Positions 1 to 6,894 of a stretch of 14,236 bases of DNA are shown here, piece after piece; positions within the stretch are counted from its first letter, which is position 1, and every line of letters starts with the position of its first letter. The notes under the pieces were generated by a model. The model did not search any database. It saw nothing but the letters and a program-made list of their open reading frames with translations, and was not told the origin of the DNA. Both the position numbers and the translations under genes were made by a program. The stretch covers positions 1-14,236 of the forward strand of contig CALCCV010000017.1 of assembly GCA_937900305.1 (NCBI GenBank). Reading direction: 5' to 3'. The DNA comes from an uncultured Pseudobdellovibrionaceae bacterium (lineage in GTDB: Bacteria; Bdellovibrionota; Bdellovibrionia; Bdellovibrionales; Bdellovibrionaceae).

Positions 1-138
1 TTCCATTCCTTTACTGACGATAAAAATAAGAATGAGCGCAAGAGCGACCGCAGCTCCGTAGACATAGCGATGTTTATCCTTGTTGCTATTCCACCATTGG
101 GTTGCTTTTTCGACATACGGCTTTAACTTCTCTTTCAT
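1..138 (-). CDS. traB: TraB-like T4SS scaffold protein, N-terminal 46 residues only
   Basis: Only the first 46 codons are in the window; the reading frame is open to base 1, so the 3' part lies outside. The start is the ATG at 138, with AAGGAG nine bases upstream. The fragment has a short charged, tryptophan-containing N-terminus (TQWW near residues 13-16) and one membrane-spanning segment at about residues 27-42. That is the topology of the N-terminus of TraB/VirB10 proteins, which cross the inner membrane once and reach the outer-membrane core. It follows traL, traE and traK, exactly where traB sits in F-like transfer operons. The name rests on position plus topology, because 46 residues are too few for a domain call. 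Any single-pass inner-membrane protein of the same operon is the alternative. Confidence 0.6.
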   Translation of the reverse strand, partial: MKEKLKPYVEKATQWWNSNKDKHRYVYGAAVALALILIFIVSKGME

Positions 139-254
139 AAGGCAATACTCCTTGAGCCTCCGCCTCTTGAAGTGGTGAGCGGATGACGTTTTGTGAAAAA
201 CGGCTCTTGTAGGAAGTAGCCTTATGAACTTTTGGATCGAACGCGGAGAGGCTG
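139..254 (-). other. Structured intercistronic gap between traK and traB
   Basis: This 116-bp gap is the longest between genes of the transfer operon, which are otherwise overlapping or within about 90 bp of each other. The plus-strand sequences at 155-163 and 243-253 can pair as a stem of nine base pairs plus one bulged base. The stem closes just upstream of the traB ribosome binding site (complement of 148-153). Inside it lies a smaller AT-rich hairpin around CGTTTT/AAAACG (about 185-201). No U-run follows, so it does not look like an intrinsic terminator. It could modulate traB translation or mark an mRNA processing site. No coding potential is evident. Confidence 0.3.
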
Positions 255-1061
255 TTAGCCTTCTATCTCCTTGTCTTTCTTCACGACCGCCACGGGGAGA
301 TTCACGTTGTAGTAAACGGATGCTGGCTTTGCGACGATGCGAAGAAACACATGACCATGCTCTTTTTCATTCGCCGAGATTTTTTCCTCATCGATTTGCG
401 AAAGGATTGCAGTGTTAGGACTCCCAAGCGTGAGCTTGGTGACATCAATCAAAAAATCTTTATCCTTAGCGGCGGTAGAAATCTTGAAAATATAGCCGTT
501 GAATTTTGATCCGGTGTAGACCCTGACGAGCTGACAGCTTATGCCATCCACTTTCGTATCAACGGTGCGAATCAGTTTCTTTACTTGATAGCCTGTGACG
601 TGATCGCCGCGAATCATCGCTTTCATAAGCTCTAGTTCTGAGACGTGCGCACCCGTTTGATCATCCGAATCAGCTTTTTCAATCAGAGAATCCTTGTGTT
701 TCAAGTCATAGAAAGAATCAGTCTTCTCAGGAATCGCCTTGGGAACAACGATCAGCTTAGTGTTAATGATCGAGCCATCACTCATAATGAAAGTGACTTT
801 ATCTTCTCCCTGGGAAAAACGAGGCGTCACCGATATCAAGGCATAGTTCGGTTGCTCTTCATCAGCGGGACCAATCACAAAGCGCGATGCTTGCGAGATG
901 GTTTTTACAGTCGTGGGAAAACGAATAATCGTTGGTCCACCGTAAGAAAGCGTGATGGTTTCCATCCCGTCTCCTACATAGACGATGCGAGCAAATCCGG
1001 TGTTGCTCCATAGCGACAGCAAGAGAAATCCGAAGCCGAATACTTTGTTAAAGGTTTTCAT
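255..1061 (-). CDS. traK: TraK-like outer-membrane core protein of F-like T4SS
   Basis: A 268-aa protein starting at the ATG at 1061, two bases after the stop of traE. It begins with a signal peptide (hydrophobic residues about 7-20, probable cleavage after GFA near residue 24). The mature part is predicted beta-rich, without membrane segments. TraK is the F-type counterpart of VirB9. It is exported to the periplasm and joins TraB and the lipoprotein TraV in the outer-membrane core of the transfer channel. The length is close to F TraK (about 240 residues). The early motif around GDGMETITLSYGGPT resembles the N-terminal region of the TraK/VirB9 secretin-like family, but the assignment leans on the L-E-K-B gene order. 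A secretin-like accessory protein is the alternative. Confidence 0.75.
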   Translation of the reverse strand: MKTFNKVFGFGFLLLSLWSNTGFARIVYVGDGMETITLSYGGPTIIRFPTTVKTISQASRFVIGPADEEQPNYALISVTPRFSQGEDKVTFIMSDGSIINTKLIVVPKAIPEKTDSFYDLKHKDSLIEKADSDDQTGAHVSELELMKAMIRGDHVTGYQVKKLIRTVDTKVDGISCQLVRVYTGSKFNGYIFKISTAAKDKDFLIDVTKLTLGSPNTAILSQIDEEKISANEKEHGHVFLRIVAKPASVYYNVNLPVAVVKKDKEIEG

Positions 1062-1063
1062 TG

Positions 1064-1825
1064 TTACTCTCCCGTTTTTTGAAGTGATTTTTTGGCTCTG
1101 AACGCTTCAACCTTGTTCCAGCCAAGCCGAGTGATTTGCAAATACCAGCGGCGACCGCTTTCAGGCGGCACGAGCTTAAGTTGCATTTCAATCACCTGAT
1201 CTTCGTGACCAAGAAAGTTGTTTTGCGAATAGAATTCAGCCCGACCGATAGCGGTAATTCGGTAGTTACCCTTTTCGTCGGTCTTGATTTCCTTTTGTGT
1301 CACGTTGAGAAGTTGCGAGATGCCGTTTTCTTTGACCTGACTTGCCCAATCCGCGATTTCCATCTTGAACTTGATTTGAAGCTCAGGACTCATGGAACGA
1401 GAAAGTGACTCGTACTGCTCGTCGATATTTGTCGGATTGACGTTTCCAAGCTGCGATAAAAAATCCGTCACCGCGTCGGCGACGTAGCTTTCAGAAACCG
1501 TCTGCGGTGAAGCCGTCGTAAAATCCATCACGCCAGGAGCTAAGATGTATTCTTTGAGACGATACCTCTCCATGAACTTGAGGAAGGAATATTCTCGAAT
1601 CATCGCGTAGGTCGCAAAGACTCCCACCACCGCCGCGAGTACATACTTCAACGTCATCTGAGTTTTGAGGTAAGCCGCCTTGTAGCAGATGTACTTCGGC
1701 AACTTGGTCAGATCGAAACCCTCGTATTCACCAACGGGCGGTGTCTTTAGTTTTGCCGCCTCGATTCCTTTTTGCGCTGCTCCTATCATTTCATTTCTCC
1801 ATTCAAATAATTTTTTGAAATTCAC
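1064..1825 (-). CDS. traE: TraE-like (VirB8-type) inner-membrane T4SS protein
   Basis: A 253-aa protein. I chose the GTG at 1825 because AAGGGAGG lies six bases upstream; a longer in-frame reading to 1897 would run into traL and has no comparable site. The layout is a cytoplasmic N-terminus of about 58 residues, one membrane segment at about 59-76, and a periplasmic domain from about 80 to the end. TraE proteins are the F-type equivalent of VirB8, an NTF2-like periplasmic domain that nucleates the inner-membrane complex. F TraE is about 190 residues, so this one carries an extended cytoplasmic N-terminus. The C-terminal pattern of alternating hydrophobic strands ending in a WYLQITRLGW segment fits the domain. 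It is preceded by traL (13-bp gap) and followed by traK. Confidence 0.75.
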   Translation of the reverse strand: MNFKKLFEWRNEMIGAAQKGIEAAKLKTPPVGEYEGFDLTKLPKYICYKAAYLKTQMTLKYVLAAVVGVFATYAMIREYSFLKFMERYRLKEYILAPGVMDFTTASPQTVSESYVADAVTDFLSQLGNVNPTNIDEQYESLSRSMSPELQIKFKMEIADWASQVKENGISQLLNVTQKEIKTDEKGNYRITAIGRAEFYSQNNFLGHEDQVIEMQLKLVPPESGRRWYLQITRLGWNKVEAFRAKKSLQKTGE

Positions 1826-1838
1826 TTTTTTGCCTCCC

Positions 1839-2150
1839 TTAGTCCGAGTATCTTTTTCTGCCCTGCGGATTGATGAGTCCGGGCAGAGAGACACCAAGTT
1901 TCGCGTAAGGCCAGTGCAGAAAAATTCCGCGCTCGTTGTTTTTTTTGATCACTGGCCCAATTCCTAGAAACACCACGAGTAGAGAGAACATCGTGAACCA
2001 GGAGTAAAAGAGCACTCCGAAGATCATCACAATGGTCAGCGCAATGAAGGCATCGGATAGTTCCCAATGATCAAAGATGGTGATCGGGGAGTCGATGGTC
2101 TGACTAACGCGATTGCCAGAAGTAGCTTTCAAGTTGTCATACCGAACCAT
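1839..2150 (-). CDS. traL: TraL-like (VirB3-type) T4SS membrane protein
   Basis: A 103-aa protein starting at the ATG at 2150, with AGGAGGG seven bases upstream. The start overlaps the end of the pilin gene by 14 bases, pointing to coupled translation. A soluble N-terminus of about 30 residues is followed by a hydrophobic hairpin at about 33-68 and a basic C-terminal tail. This is the size and topology of TraL, the F-type equivalent of VirB3, which anchors pilus assembly in the inner membrane. The segment NNERGIFLHWPYAKLG after the membrane hairpin resembles the conserved tail of TraL proteins. The position between pilin and traE matches the F-like order A-L-E-K-B. Its stop codon abuts the traE ribosome binding site. 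Confidence 0.8.
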   Translation of the reverse strand: MVRYDNLKATSGNRVSQTIDSPITIFDHWELSDAFIALTIVMIFGVLFYSWFTMFSLLVVFLGIGPVIKKNNERGIFLHWPYAKLGVSLPGLINPQGRKRYSD

Positions 2151-2577
2151 GCACGCCCTCCTGATCTTGCGCTTCGAGCATTGCGACATAGGATTTCTCC
2201 AACGTATCTACCTGACCGAAGATGCTGCTTTCGCCGCTGATGCTGAACACGTTTTTAACCCAAGTTGGCGCAGTACCGAAGACCACAGCACCGATGACGC
2301 AAATGACTGCCATTCCGAAACGCTGCTCTTTCAAAGCCCACGCCGCGCTCATGATGCACAGCCCGGCAAAGAGACGCGCCCCCCACTTGAAAAGTCCCGT
2401 GTCGATGAGTCGTAGGAGCGTTCCCGCCGCCTCCAGCTTGGCACTTTCGTCTCGCCCTGGGAGATTGCCGACATCAGCAAGTGCGATGTCGGAATACATC
2501 AGTACCAGGCCAACGACGGCCACCATGACGAGGCCAAAAATTTGCCAGTCCCACCATTTTGGAATCCAATTCTGCAT
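2137..2577 (-). CDS. VirB2/TraA-like conjugative pilin precursor
   Basis: A 146-aa protein from the ATG at 2577, with AAGGAAA upstream. A long signal peptide runs to about ALA at residues 32-34, with the mature part starting DVGNLP. Two further hydrophobic helices lie at about 61-82 and 87-106, joined by a short charged loop (KEQR). That two-helix layout after a long leader is typical of VirB2/TraA pilins. The C-terminal tail of about 35 polar residues after the second helix is longer than in F pilin (about 70 mature residues), so the mature subunit would be unusually long unless the tail is processed. It sits directly upstream of traL, as traA does in F. Sequence identity with known pilins is not obvious; the call rests on topology and position. 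Confidence 0.7.
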   Translation of the reverse strand: MQNWIPKWWDWQIFGLVMVAVVGLVLMYSDIALADVGNLPGRDESAKLEAAGTLLRLIDTGLFKWGARLFAGLCIMSAAWALKEQRFGMAVICVIGAVVFGTAPTWVKNVFSISGESSIFGQVDTLEKSYVAMLEAQDQEGVHGSV

Positions 2578-2669
2578 AACGATTTCCTTCTTTCGTCAGC
2601 AGTTCCGCTTTTGGTGGTGGGAAGTGCGTAATCAAATATTGGCCTCGCGGTTTAGTGGGCCTAAAAACT
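2578..2669 (-). other. Gap between thioredoxin-like gene and pilin gene
   Basis: These 92 bases separate two transfer genes. I see no convincing terminator. A four-base-pair GCTC/GAGC stem at the end of the upstream coding region is followed by a TTTTT run too far downstream, and there is a weak GGCC/GGCC pairing. The gap could host a processing site or internal promoter that would raise pilin expression, but I see no clear promoter. Confidence 0.2.
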
Positions 2670-3455
2670 TTATCCGCCGCTCGCCTGAGCGTTGATGGCT
2701 TCAAAGACCGAATCGGTGCTTTGATAGCCTGAGAGCCGATACACGACTTTCTTTTGCAAATCGCCGATAAGAAGAAACGGCACACTCGTAATCTTGTGTT
2801 TTTCTACGTCATCCTTGCTTGCCTTGGTCACAGCGACATCTAAGCCTGGTAGCGGGCCATCGCGCTTATCGACCTGAAATGCTTCCACATAGAATCCACG
2901 CGCTTGAAGGTCGGAGATCGTCGCAAACATGCGGTGGCAATGCGGGCACTGCGAATCAAAGTAGAAACGAAACCGATACCGGCTTGCCTCGATGGGTGCC
3001 TTGCGTAGACTCTCTTTTGCGCTCACAAGAACTGCTTTGCTCTGCGGTTCCATTTTGCCGGGGTTCTTCGCAAGGTATTCGTCGATCCGACTCATCATGC
3101 GACTGGTCAGCTCATTTTTCTTTTCGATCATGGCAAACCAGTTTTTGATGTTCTCGTCCGTGGGGTTGCGTACTAATTCCATAAAAGGTTCGGGCGGCGT
3201 GTACTCCCCCTCGCGGAAAAAGTCTTTGCTGTTCGGATCAAGATGTTTTTTCCAATCGAATTTTTCTTCTGTGGCTGCCGTAGGTGGCTTCTTTTCAGGC
3301 TCCTTCGCAATAACCTTGTCCTCTTTTTTGCTTTCGTTCCAGTAGTCGATACCTGAGTTGAAAAAACTGAGGTCGTTGGCGCGTGCAACGGAGGACATCA
3401 GCACAACGCCAACGACCGCAACCCAGGTGACAGGAAGGATGGATCTAGGCCACAT
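2670..3455 (-). CDS. Periplasmic TraF/DsbC-like thioredoxin-fold protein (CPHC)
   Basis: A 261-aa protein from the ATG at 3455, with GGAGGAAG eight bases upstream. The start overlaps the ATPase gene by 11 bases. A signal peptide (hydrophobic about 8-21, cleavage near ARA at residue 26) sends it to the periplasm. A Lys/Glu/Pro-rich linker and helical region precede a C-terminal thioredoxin fold. The redox motif is C170-P-H-C173 after a YFDSQ strand, and the cis-proline loop is SVPF around residue 226. The N-terminal extension plus C-terminal thioredoxin domain is the TraF layout. F TraF lacks the cysteine pair, but many relatives keep it and act as disulfide oxidoreductases. The likely client is the cysteine-rich TraU-like protein made from the same operon. 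DsbC/TrbB-type is the alternative name. Confidence 0.75.
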   Translation of the reverse strand: MWPRSILPVTWVAVVGVVLMSSVARANDLSFFNSGIDYWNESKKEDKVIAKEPEKKPPTAATEEKFDWKKHLDPNSKDFFREGEYTPPEPFMELVRNPTDENIKNWFAMIEKKNELTSRMMSRIDEYLAKNPGKMEPQSKAVLVSAKESLRKAPIEASRYRFRFYFDSQCPHCHRMFATISDLQARGFYVEAFQVDKRDGPLPGLDVAVTKASKDDVEKHKITSVPFLLIGDLQKKVVYRLSGYQSTDSVFEAINAQASGG

Positions 3456-5064
3456 GAAACGCTTCCTCCAAATCTATGAGTCCTTGGGCAGCCAAACTGA
3501 AAGCCGCCTCCTGAAGACTCGTTTGCAAACATTCTTTTCGAGATTTTCCATTGAGATAAGCAGCGACGCCTTCACCGCTCGCATATTCTAAGATGGGTAT
3601 TCTTCCGCTGATCCCGCCAATGCACTTTTCGCAACCCTCTATGTTTCGTGTTCTGAATTTCGGTTTTTCTTGCAGAGTTTCTTCCATTGGTTTCAGCTTT
3701 TCGAGGTAGGACGGCCTGGTCGCTCCAGTTATTACCGGAACCGAACAGTGCTCGCACAACTTCTTTACGAGTCGTTGTGCCCCCGTGAATCGAAGGGAAG
3801 AGCTGACAGAGAAGTCATCGACACCAAGTGTTTTTAGTCGCTCGATGCTTTCGATTGCTCCGTTGGCGTGTAGGGTTGAAATGACAAGATGGCCTGTATT
3901 GGCAATCTTGAAACTGAGCTTCGCCGTTTCTTCGTCACGAATCTCACCAAGTAAGATGACATCAGGATCTTGGCGCATGAGGGCGCGAAGAGCAGCTGCA
4001 AATGAAAGATGGCGACTAATCTCGGTCTGCGTAACGCCAAAAAGCTCGTACTCCGACGGATCTTCAAGCGTCGTGATGTTCTTAGTCTTGTGGTCGAGTG
4101 AATTGATCAGGCCATAGAGGGTCGTAGTCTTTCCGCTTCCTGTCGGTCCAGAAATAATGATCAGTCCATTTTTCAGCTCAGCAGCAGCTCTAAGATCCTC
4201 CAACGGCTTGGGCTGTAGCCCCGATTCATCAATGCGAAACTCTCTTTCTTGATCCAAGAGGCGCAGGACAATTTTGTCACCGTGACGTGATGGCAGCGCA
4301 TTCACGCGCAAGTTGAGTTTCAGTTCGTAATAGGTCGCGCGAGCATCTTGCGGTTTTCCCGAAATCGACAGATCAAGATTGGTGAGCCATTTGACTTTGG
4401 TAATGAAGGCGTCGCGGTGTTCTTTCTCCAGTGCTTTCCAAGTCACGAGATCGCCGTGGATGCGGAATCGGATTTCGAGTGAGTCCGCTTTGGGCTCGAT
4501 ATGAACATCACTGATAGAACGCTGTTTCGCGGTTTCGATGCACTCCCTGAAAAGGCGTGCATAAGGGTTATCTGATTTGAGCTTGAGATCGTCCGTTACT
4601 TTTTCTGCTAGTACGAGGTGGCTTTGCGATTCTTTACCGGATGCCGAGCCTGTTTGGTTCCTGAGATATTCGTAGATATGTGCTTCAACTATTTTTACAT
4701 CAAGCCGCCAACGCCATTTCTTTTCAAAGTTCTCGATGATCTCGTCTTGAAAACGATCAGACACCGCATGAAGAATGCGGCCCTCAGAACCAATTGCAAT
4801 CAACCCCTGTGCGTAGAGCCAGCTACTTACTTCGGGAATGATTGCGGCAGTTGATAGCCGTGCAAGGATTTCCGGCAGCGGCTCTTTCAGTTTCAACTTG
4901 AGAAATGAAGATAGCTCCAGATTCAAAGTGTTCTGGTCGATGTGTCCCAATTCACGCAAAAGTCGGCCCAGCGGTGCCTTTTTATAGCGCTGTACAGCAA
5001 TGGCTTCGGCAATTGCTTCTGCCGTGACCATATTTTTCAAAACTAGATGTTCACCAAATCTCAT
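3445..5064 (-). CDS. GspE/PilB-like secretion AAA ATPase embedded in tra operon
   Basis: A 539-aa cytoplasmic ATPase. I start it at the ATG at 5064, two bases after the TraU stop. An upstream in-frame TTG would sit inside traU. The N-terminal part (about 1-135) resembles the GspE/MshE N-terminal domain (GRLLRELGHID near 33-43). The core follows with an Asp-box (ISDVHIEP, 184-191), Walker A GPTGSGKT (306-313), Walker B DVILLGEIRD (368-377), a His-box TGHLVISTLHAN (390-401) and a CEHC...CEKC tetracysteine zinc motif (437/440 and 478/481). All catalytic motifs are intact. This family powers type II secretion and type IV pilus extension, not F-like transfer, whose ATPases are TraC/VirB4 and TraD. 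A VirB11-like role is possible, but VirB11 lacks the tetracysteine region. Placement inside a tra operon is the oddity. Confidence 0.9.
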   Translation of the reverse strand: MRFGEHLVLKNMVTAEAIAEAIAVQRYKKAPLGRLLRELGHIDQNTLNLELSSFLKLKLKEPLPEILARLSTAAIIPEVSSWLYAQGLIAIGSEGRILHAVSDRFQDEIIENFEKKWRWRLDVKIVEAHIYEYLRNQTGSASGKESQSHLVLAEKVTDDLKLKSDNPYARLFRECIETAKQRSISDVHIEPKADSLEIRFRIHGDLVTWKALEKEHRDAFITKVKWLTNLDLSISGKPQDARATYYELKLNLRVNALPSRHGDKIVLRLLDQEREFRIDESGLQPKPLEDLRAAAELKNGLIIISGPTGSGKTTTLYGLINSLDHKTKNITTLEDPSEYELFGVTQTEISRHLSFAAALRALMRQDPDVILLGEIRDEETAKLSFKIANTGHLVISTLHANGAIESIERLKTLGVDDFSVSSSLRFTGAQRLVKKLCEHCSVPVITGATRPSYLEKLKPMEETLQEKPKFRTRNIEGCEKCIGGISGRIPILEYASGEGVAAYLNGKSRKECLQTSLQEAAFSLAAQGLIDLEEAFHVA

Positions 5065-5066
5065 AA

Positions 5067-6077
5067 TTAAAGCCCCTGACAAACAGCTTGCATCAGACCT
5101 GCGGCGGCAATCGTCGAAGCGACGTAGGGCAGGTCTTTAGTGCAAGAAACTTTTTTCCAAACCGTAAAAAGGTAATTCTTTGGCTTTCCTTGCAATCGGC
5201 CTATGTCGGTCGCCATTGCTGCGGTTTCGAGAAAAGCCACGTTCTGGCCACGACGAAAACACTGCGACTGCGTGGGTGAAATCATTTGCCACTTCTCGTC
5301 TGTGCTGGAAGAAACGCTCATAAAAACTTCGCTTCCTAAACTCTTCAGACGATCAGCAATCATCAGCGCACCGACGGTCTGACTTGCTCCGTCATAAGTT
5401 CCGTAACGGGGAAAGAAGATTCCCCAGCCGTTACATACCTGGCGCGGTGAAGGCGGGAACTTGGGCATCGGGTTGGGAAAACTGCATATCGGTGCTCCAC
5501 CGCCCGAAGATCCAGAGTCACCAGATACGGAGGTTGCAGCTCCGTAAAGCAAGCACGCTTTTGGCGCAGCCATCCAAGCAAGAAACGCAGGCTGTAGCGA
5601 GTCGCCGCTGCCCGTATGCCAGTGCGAATCGACATGCTCGCTCATGGCCTCAAAGCACCAACGCTCCATTGGGATGTCGTCACAAGGCATCGCTCGGTAC
5701 GGAATGTTGATGAAAGGAACAGTCAGCGCATGAGAGTGAAACGAATGTGCTCCTTGATCTCCTTCGGCACCGAAAGGTAGCCCAGCTCCCATCGTGCCAA
5801 GTTGCACGGCAGCGCCAGGGAGAGATCCAAAGAAGGTTTCCTTGGGATTCGCCACCGACTCAACGAACGTAACTGGAACATAGTAGCTAAAGTGTGCGCA
5901 TGGTCTTGGGACTGGCCACCCGCACATCGCCGGAGTGATGTTCAACTCCATGCAACTGTTGAACGCCGGCGTCTTCACCGCTGAGCATACGTTTGGGAAA
6001 AGCGCTAAAGCCTGCTGCTCAAAAAGGAGCGCGATAACTCCTGGCAAAAGATAGATTTTTGGTTTCCAGAAGATCAT
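5067..6077 (-). CDS. traU: TraU-like cysteine-rich periplasmic conjugation protein
   Basis: A 336-aa protein from the ATG at 6077, whose A is the last base of the preceding stop (TGATG). A GTG one codon upstream is possible. A signal peptide ends near residue 25 (ALA). The mature protein has twelve cysteines. The C-terminal half carries a pattern like TraU: a CNGWGIFFPR block followed by a hydrophobic helix with conserved Arg, then SPTQSQCFRRG and NYLFTVWKKVSC. The last two parallel the F TraU ends (SGQC...RSV and NFGYLMWRKRNC). TraU is a periplasmic protein needed for DNA transfer more than for pilus assembly. A Gly/Ser-rich spacer separates the two halves. The many cysteines imply disulfides and fit the CPHC thioredoxin made two genes downstream. 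Confidence 0.78.
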   Translation of the reverse strand: MIFWKPKIYLLPGVIALLFEQQALALFPNVCSAVKTPAFNSCMELNITPAMCGWPVPRPCAHFSYYVPVTFVESVANPKETFFGSLPGAAVQLGTMGAGLPFGAEGDQGAHSFHSHALTVPFINIPYRAMPCDDIPMERWCFEAMSEHVDSHWHTGSGDSLQPAFLAWMAAPKACLLYGAATSVSGDSGSSGGGAPICSFPNPMPKFPPSPRQVCNGWGIFFPRYGTYDGASQTVGALMIADRLKSLGSEVFMSVSSSTDEKWQMISPTQSQCFRRGQNVAFLETAAMATDIGRLQGKPKNYLFTVWKKVSCTKDLPYVASTIAAAGLMQAVCQGL

Positions 6078-6334
6078 CACTCTACATCCCCACCATTTGC
6101 GAATTGCCGTTTGGAAACGAGTAGAAGTCGGCGATTCTTTGGGTGGTCTTCAACCTGCCGAAGTTGTCCGTCGTGGTAGATGAAGCGAAAGGAGCCGTAG
6201 CGCATCTCGACGCCAAATTCTTTGCAGAAGGCTTTTTGGAGTCTGTCAGCGGCCTCTTTGATGATCGCCAGGTCGGGAACCTTGGAAAGCGTTTCGCTAA
6301 CATCTCGGCCAATGATTTGATCGGTTTTAAACAT
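6077..6334 (-). CDS. Small hypothetical protein, 85 aa, in tra operon
   Basis: I do not recognise this protein. The start is the ATG at 6334, preceded by AGGAGG at a good distance. An open frame extends further upstream to 6499, but that part overlaps the zinc-ribbon gene antiparallel in frame use and lacks a ribosome binding site. The product is soluble and basic toward the C-terminus (NRRLLLVSKRQF). It has a helical middle (VPDLAIIKEAADRLQKAF) followed by a beta-like stretch (MRYGSFRFIYHDGQL). It has no signal peptide and no cysteine motif, with one Cys near residue 40. Its end overlaps traU by one base, so it is translated with the transfer operon. A small cytoplasmic regulator or DNA-binding accessory protein is possible but not shown. 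Confidence 0.7.
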   Translation of the reverse strand: MFKTDQIIGRDVSETLSKVPDLAIIKEAADRLQKAFCKEFGVEMRYGSFRFIYHDGQLRQVEDHPKNRRLLLVSKRQFANGGDVE

Positions 6335-6377
6335 CCTGATCCTCCTATGAGTTGTTTCGTTCGAGTCTCTTTCACTG

Positions 6378-6596
6378 CTAAAATTCCTCGTCTTCTTCGT
6401 CCCTAGTCCGAAGGTGTTCGCGCGGGTTTTCGAGAACGCAGATACGGGCGTAGATGTCCACGCCATCCCAATCGCACTCCGCGCAGAAGTATTCGCCACC
6501 GACGCTCTCTAAGTTTTTCGAGCCGCAATCGGGGCAACGGCGCGGACGCTGCTTTCGGCGGTAACTGTTACTTTCACGATCAGCCATTTCGCTCAT
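6378..6596 (-). CDS. Small zinc-ribbon protein, first gene of tra operon
   Basis: A 72-aa protein starting at the ATG at 6596, with GGAGGAATT eight bases upstream; a second Met at residue 4 is possible. After a basic, Arg-rich N-terminus (RRKQRPRR), C21-P-D-C24 and C38-A-E-C41 make a zinc ribbon of 25 residues. An acidic C-terminus (DEEDEEF) follows. Such ribbons bind DNA or RNA or mediate protein contacts; the substrate here is unknown. It is the promoter-proximal gene of the leftward transfer operon, 43 bp before the next gene, so a regulatory or housekeeping role for the element is plausible. No homology to a named family is claimed. Confidence 0.75.
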   Translation of the reverse strand: MSEMADRESNSYRRKQRPRRCPDCGSKNLESVGGEYFCAECDWDGVDIYARICVLENPREHLRTRDEEDEEF

Positions 6597-6687
6597 GGCA
6601 AATTCCTCCAGAGATGCGCGCAGAATTTCTCCCGCGCTGCGGTTGCAGTTTTTTTGAGAAGTGCGCGCCTCTCGCCCTTTATAAATT

Positions 6688-6702
6688 TCAAGGGCTGTGC
6701 CA
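6688..6702 (-). promoter_or_regulatory. Possible degenerate sigma-54 promoter for tra operon
   Basis: On the minus strand the sequence reads TGGCAC-AGCCC-TTGA, compared with the sigma-54 consensus TGGCAC-N5-TTGC. The -24 box is perfect, but the critical C of the -12 GC is A. It lies about 90 bases upstream of the first transfer gene and is oriented toward it. An AT-rich stretch (TTTATAAA) follows immediately. The mismatch makes this a candidate only; a sigma-70 promoter using TATAAA is the alternative. Confidence 0.3.
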
Positions 6703-6857
6703 CGCGCTTGGAAGGAATGCGTAAGCGTCTGTTTAGAAAAATGTTTTGCGCGATTTTCTCGGAAAAAATCTGCGCGATGAAAAAAGTAAAAGCGTTCGAG
6801 AGATGGGACGCGGCTTTGCGCGTTTCAGCGAGAAATCAGGGAATTACGGGGTGGGCG

Positions 6858-6888
6858 AAGAGTTGGACAAATTCAAGAGTTGGGACAA
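6858..6888 (-). repeat. Direct repeat with GTCCMA half-sites upstream of tra operon
   Basis: Two copies read on the minus strand as TTGTCCCAACTCTT (6888-6875) and TTGTCCAACTCTT (6870-6858), differing by one inserted C and starting 18 bases apart. They contain GTCCCA and GTCCAA, identical to the left arms of the palindromes upstream of the response regulator gene. They lie roughly 180-210 bases upstream of the start predicted from the sigma-54-like element at 6688-6702, a normal distance for enhancer sites. The link is inferred. Confidence 0.4.
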
Positions 6889-6894
6889 CGATTT

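Larger units (their letters stand above)
6597..6894. other. Non-coding leader region of the transfer operon
   Basis: These 298 bases lie between the 86-aa gene and the first gene of the transfer operon. They hold no convincing gene; an open frame on the plus strand (6654-7073) has no ribosome binding site and runs antisense into the 86-aa gene. They do contain five TGCGCG hexamers (starting at 6615, 6662, 6747, 6771, 6817), a sigma-54-like element on the minus strand (6688-6702), and a direct repeat AAGAGTTGG(G)ACAA at 6858-6870 and 6875-6888. The region is most likely the control region of the transfer operon. Confidence 0.5.

Noticed and set aside
1822..2067. Minus-strand frame overlapping traL and the traE start
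   Set aside because: Out-of-frame shadow of traL; no ribosome binding site.
6082..6375. Alternative 97-codon minus-strand frame overlapping the 85-aa gene
   Set aside because: The 85-aa frame has the AGGAGG site and a one-base overlap with traU; this frame has neither.
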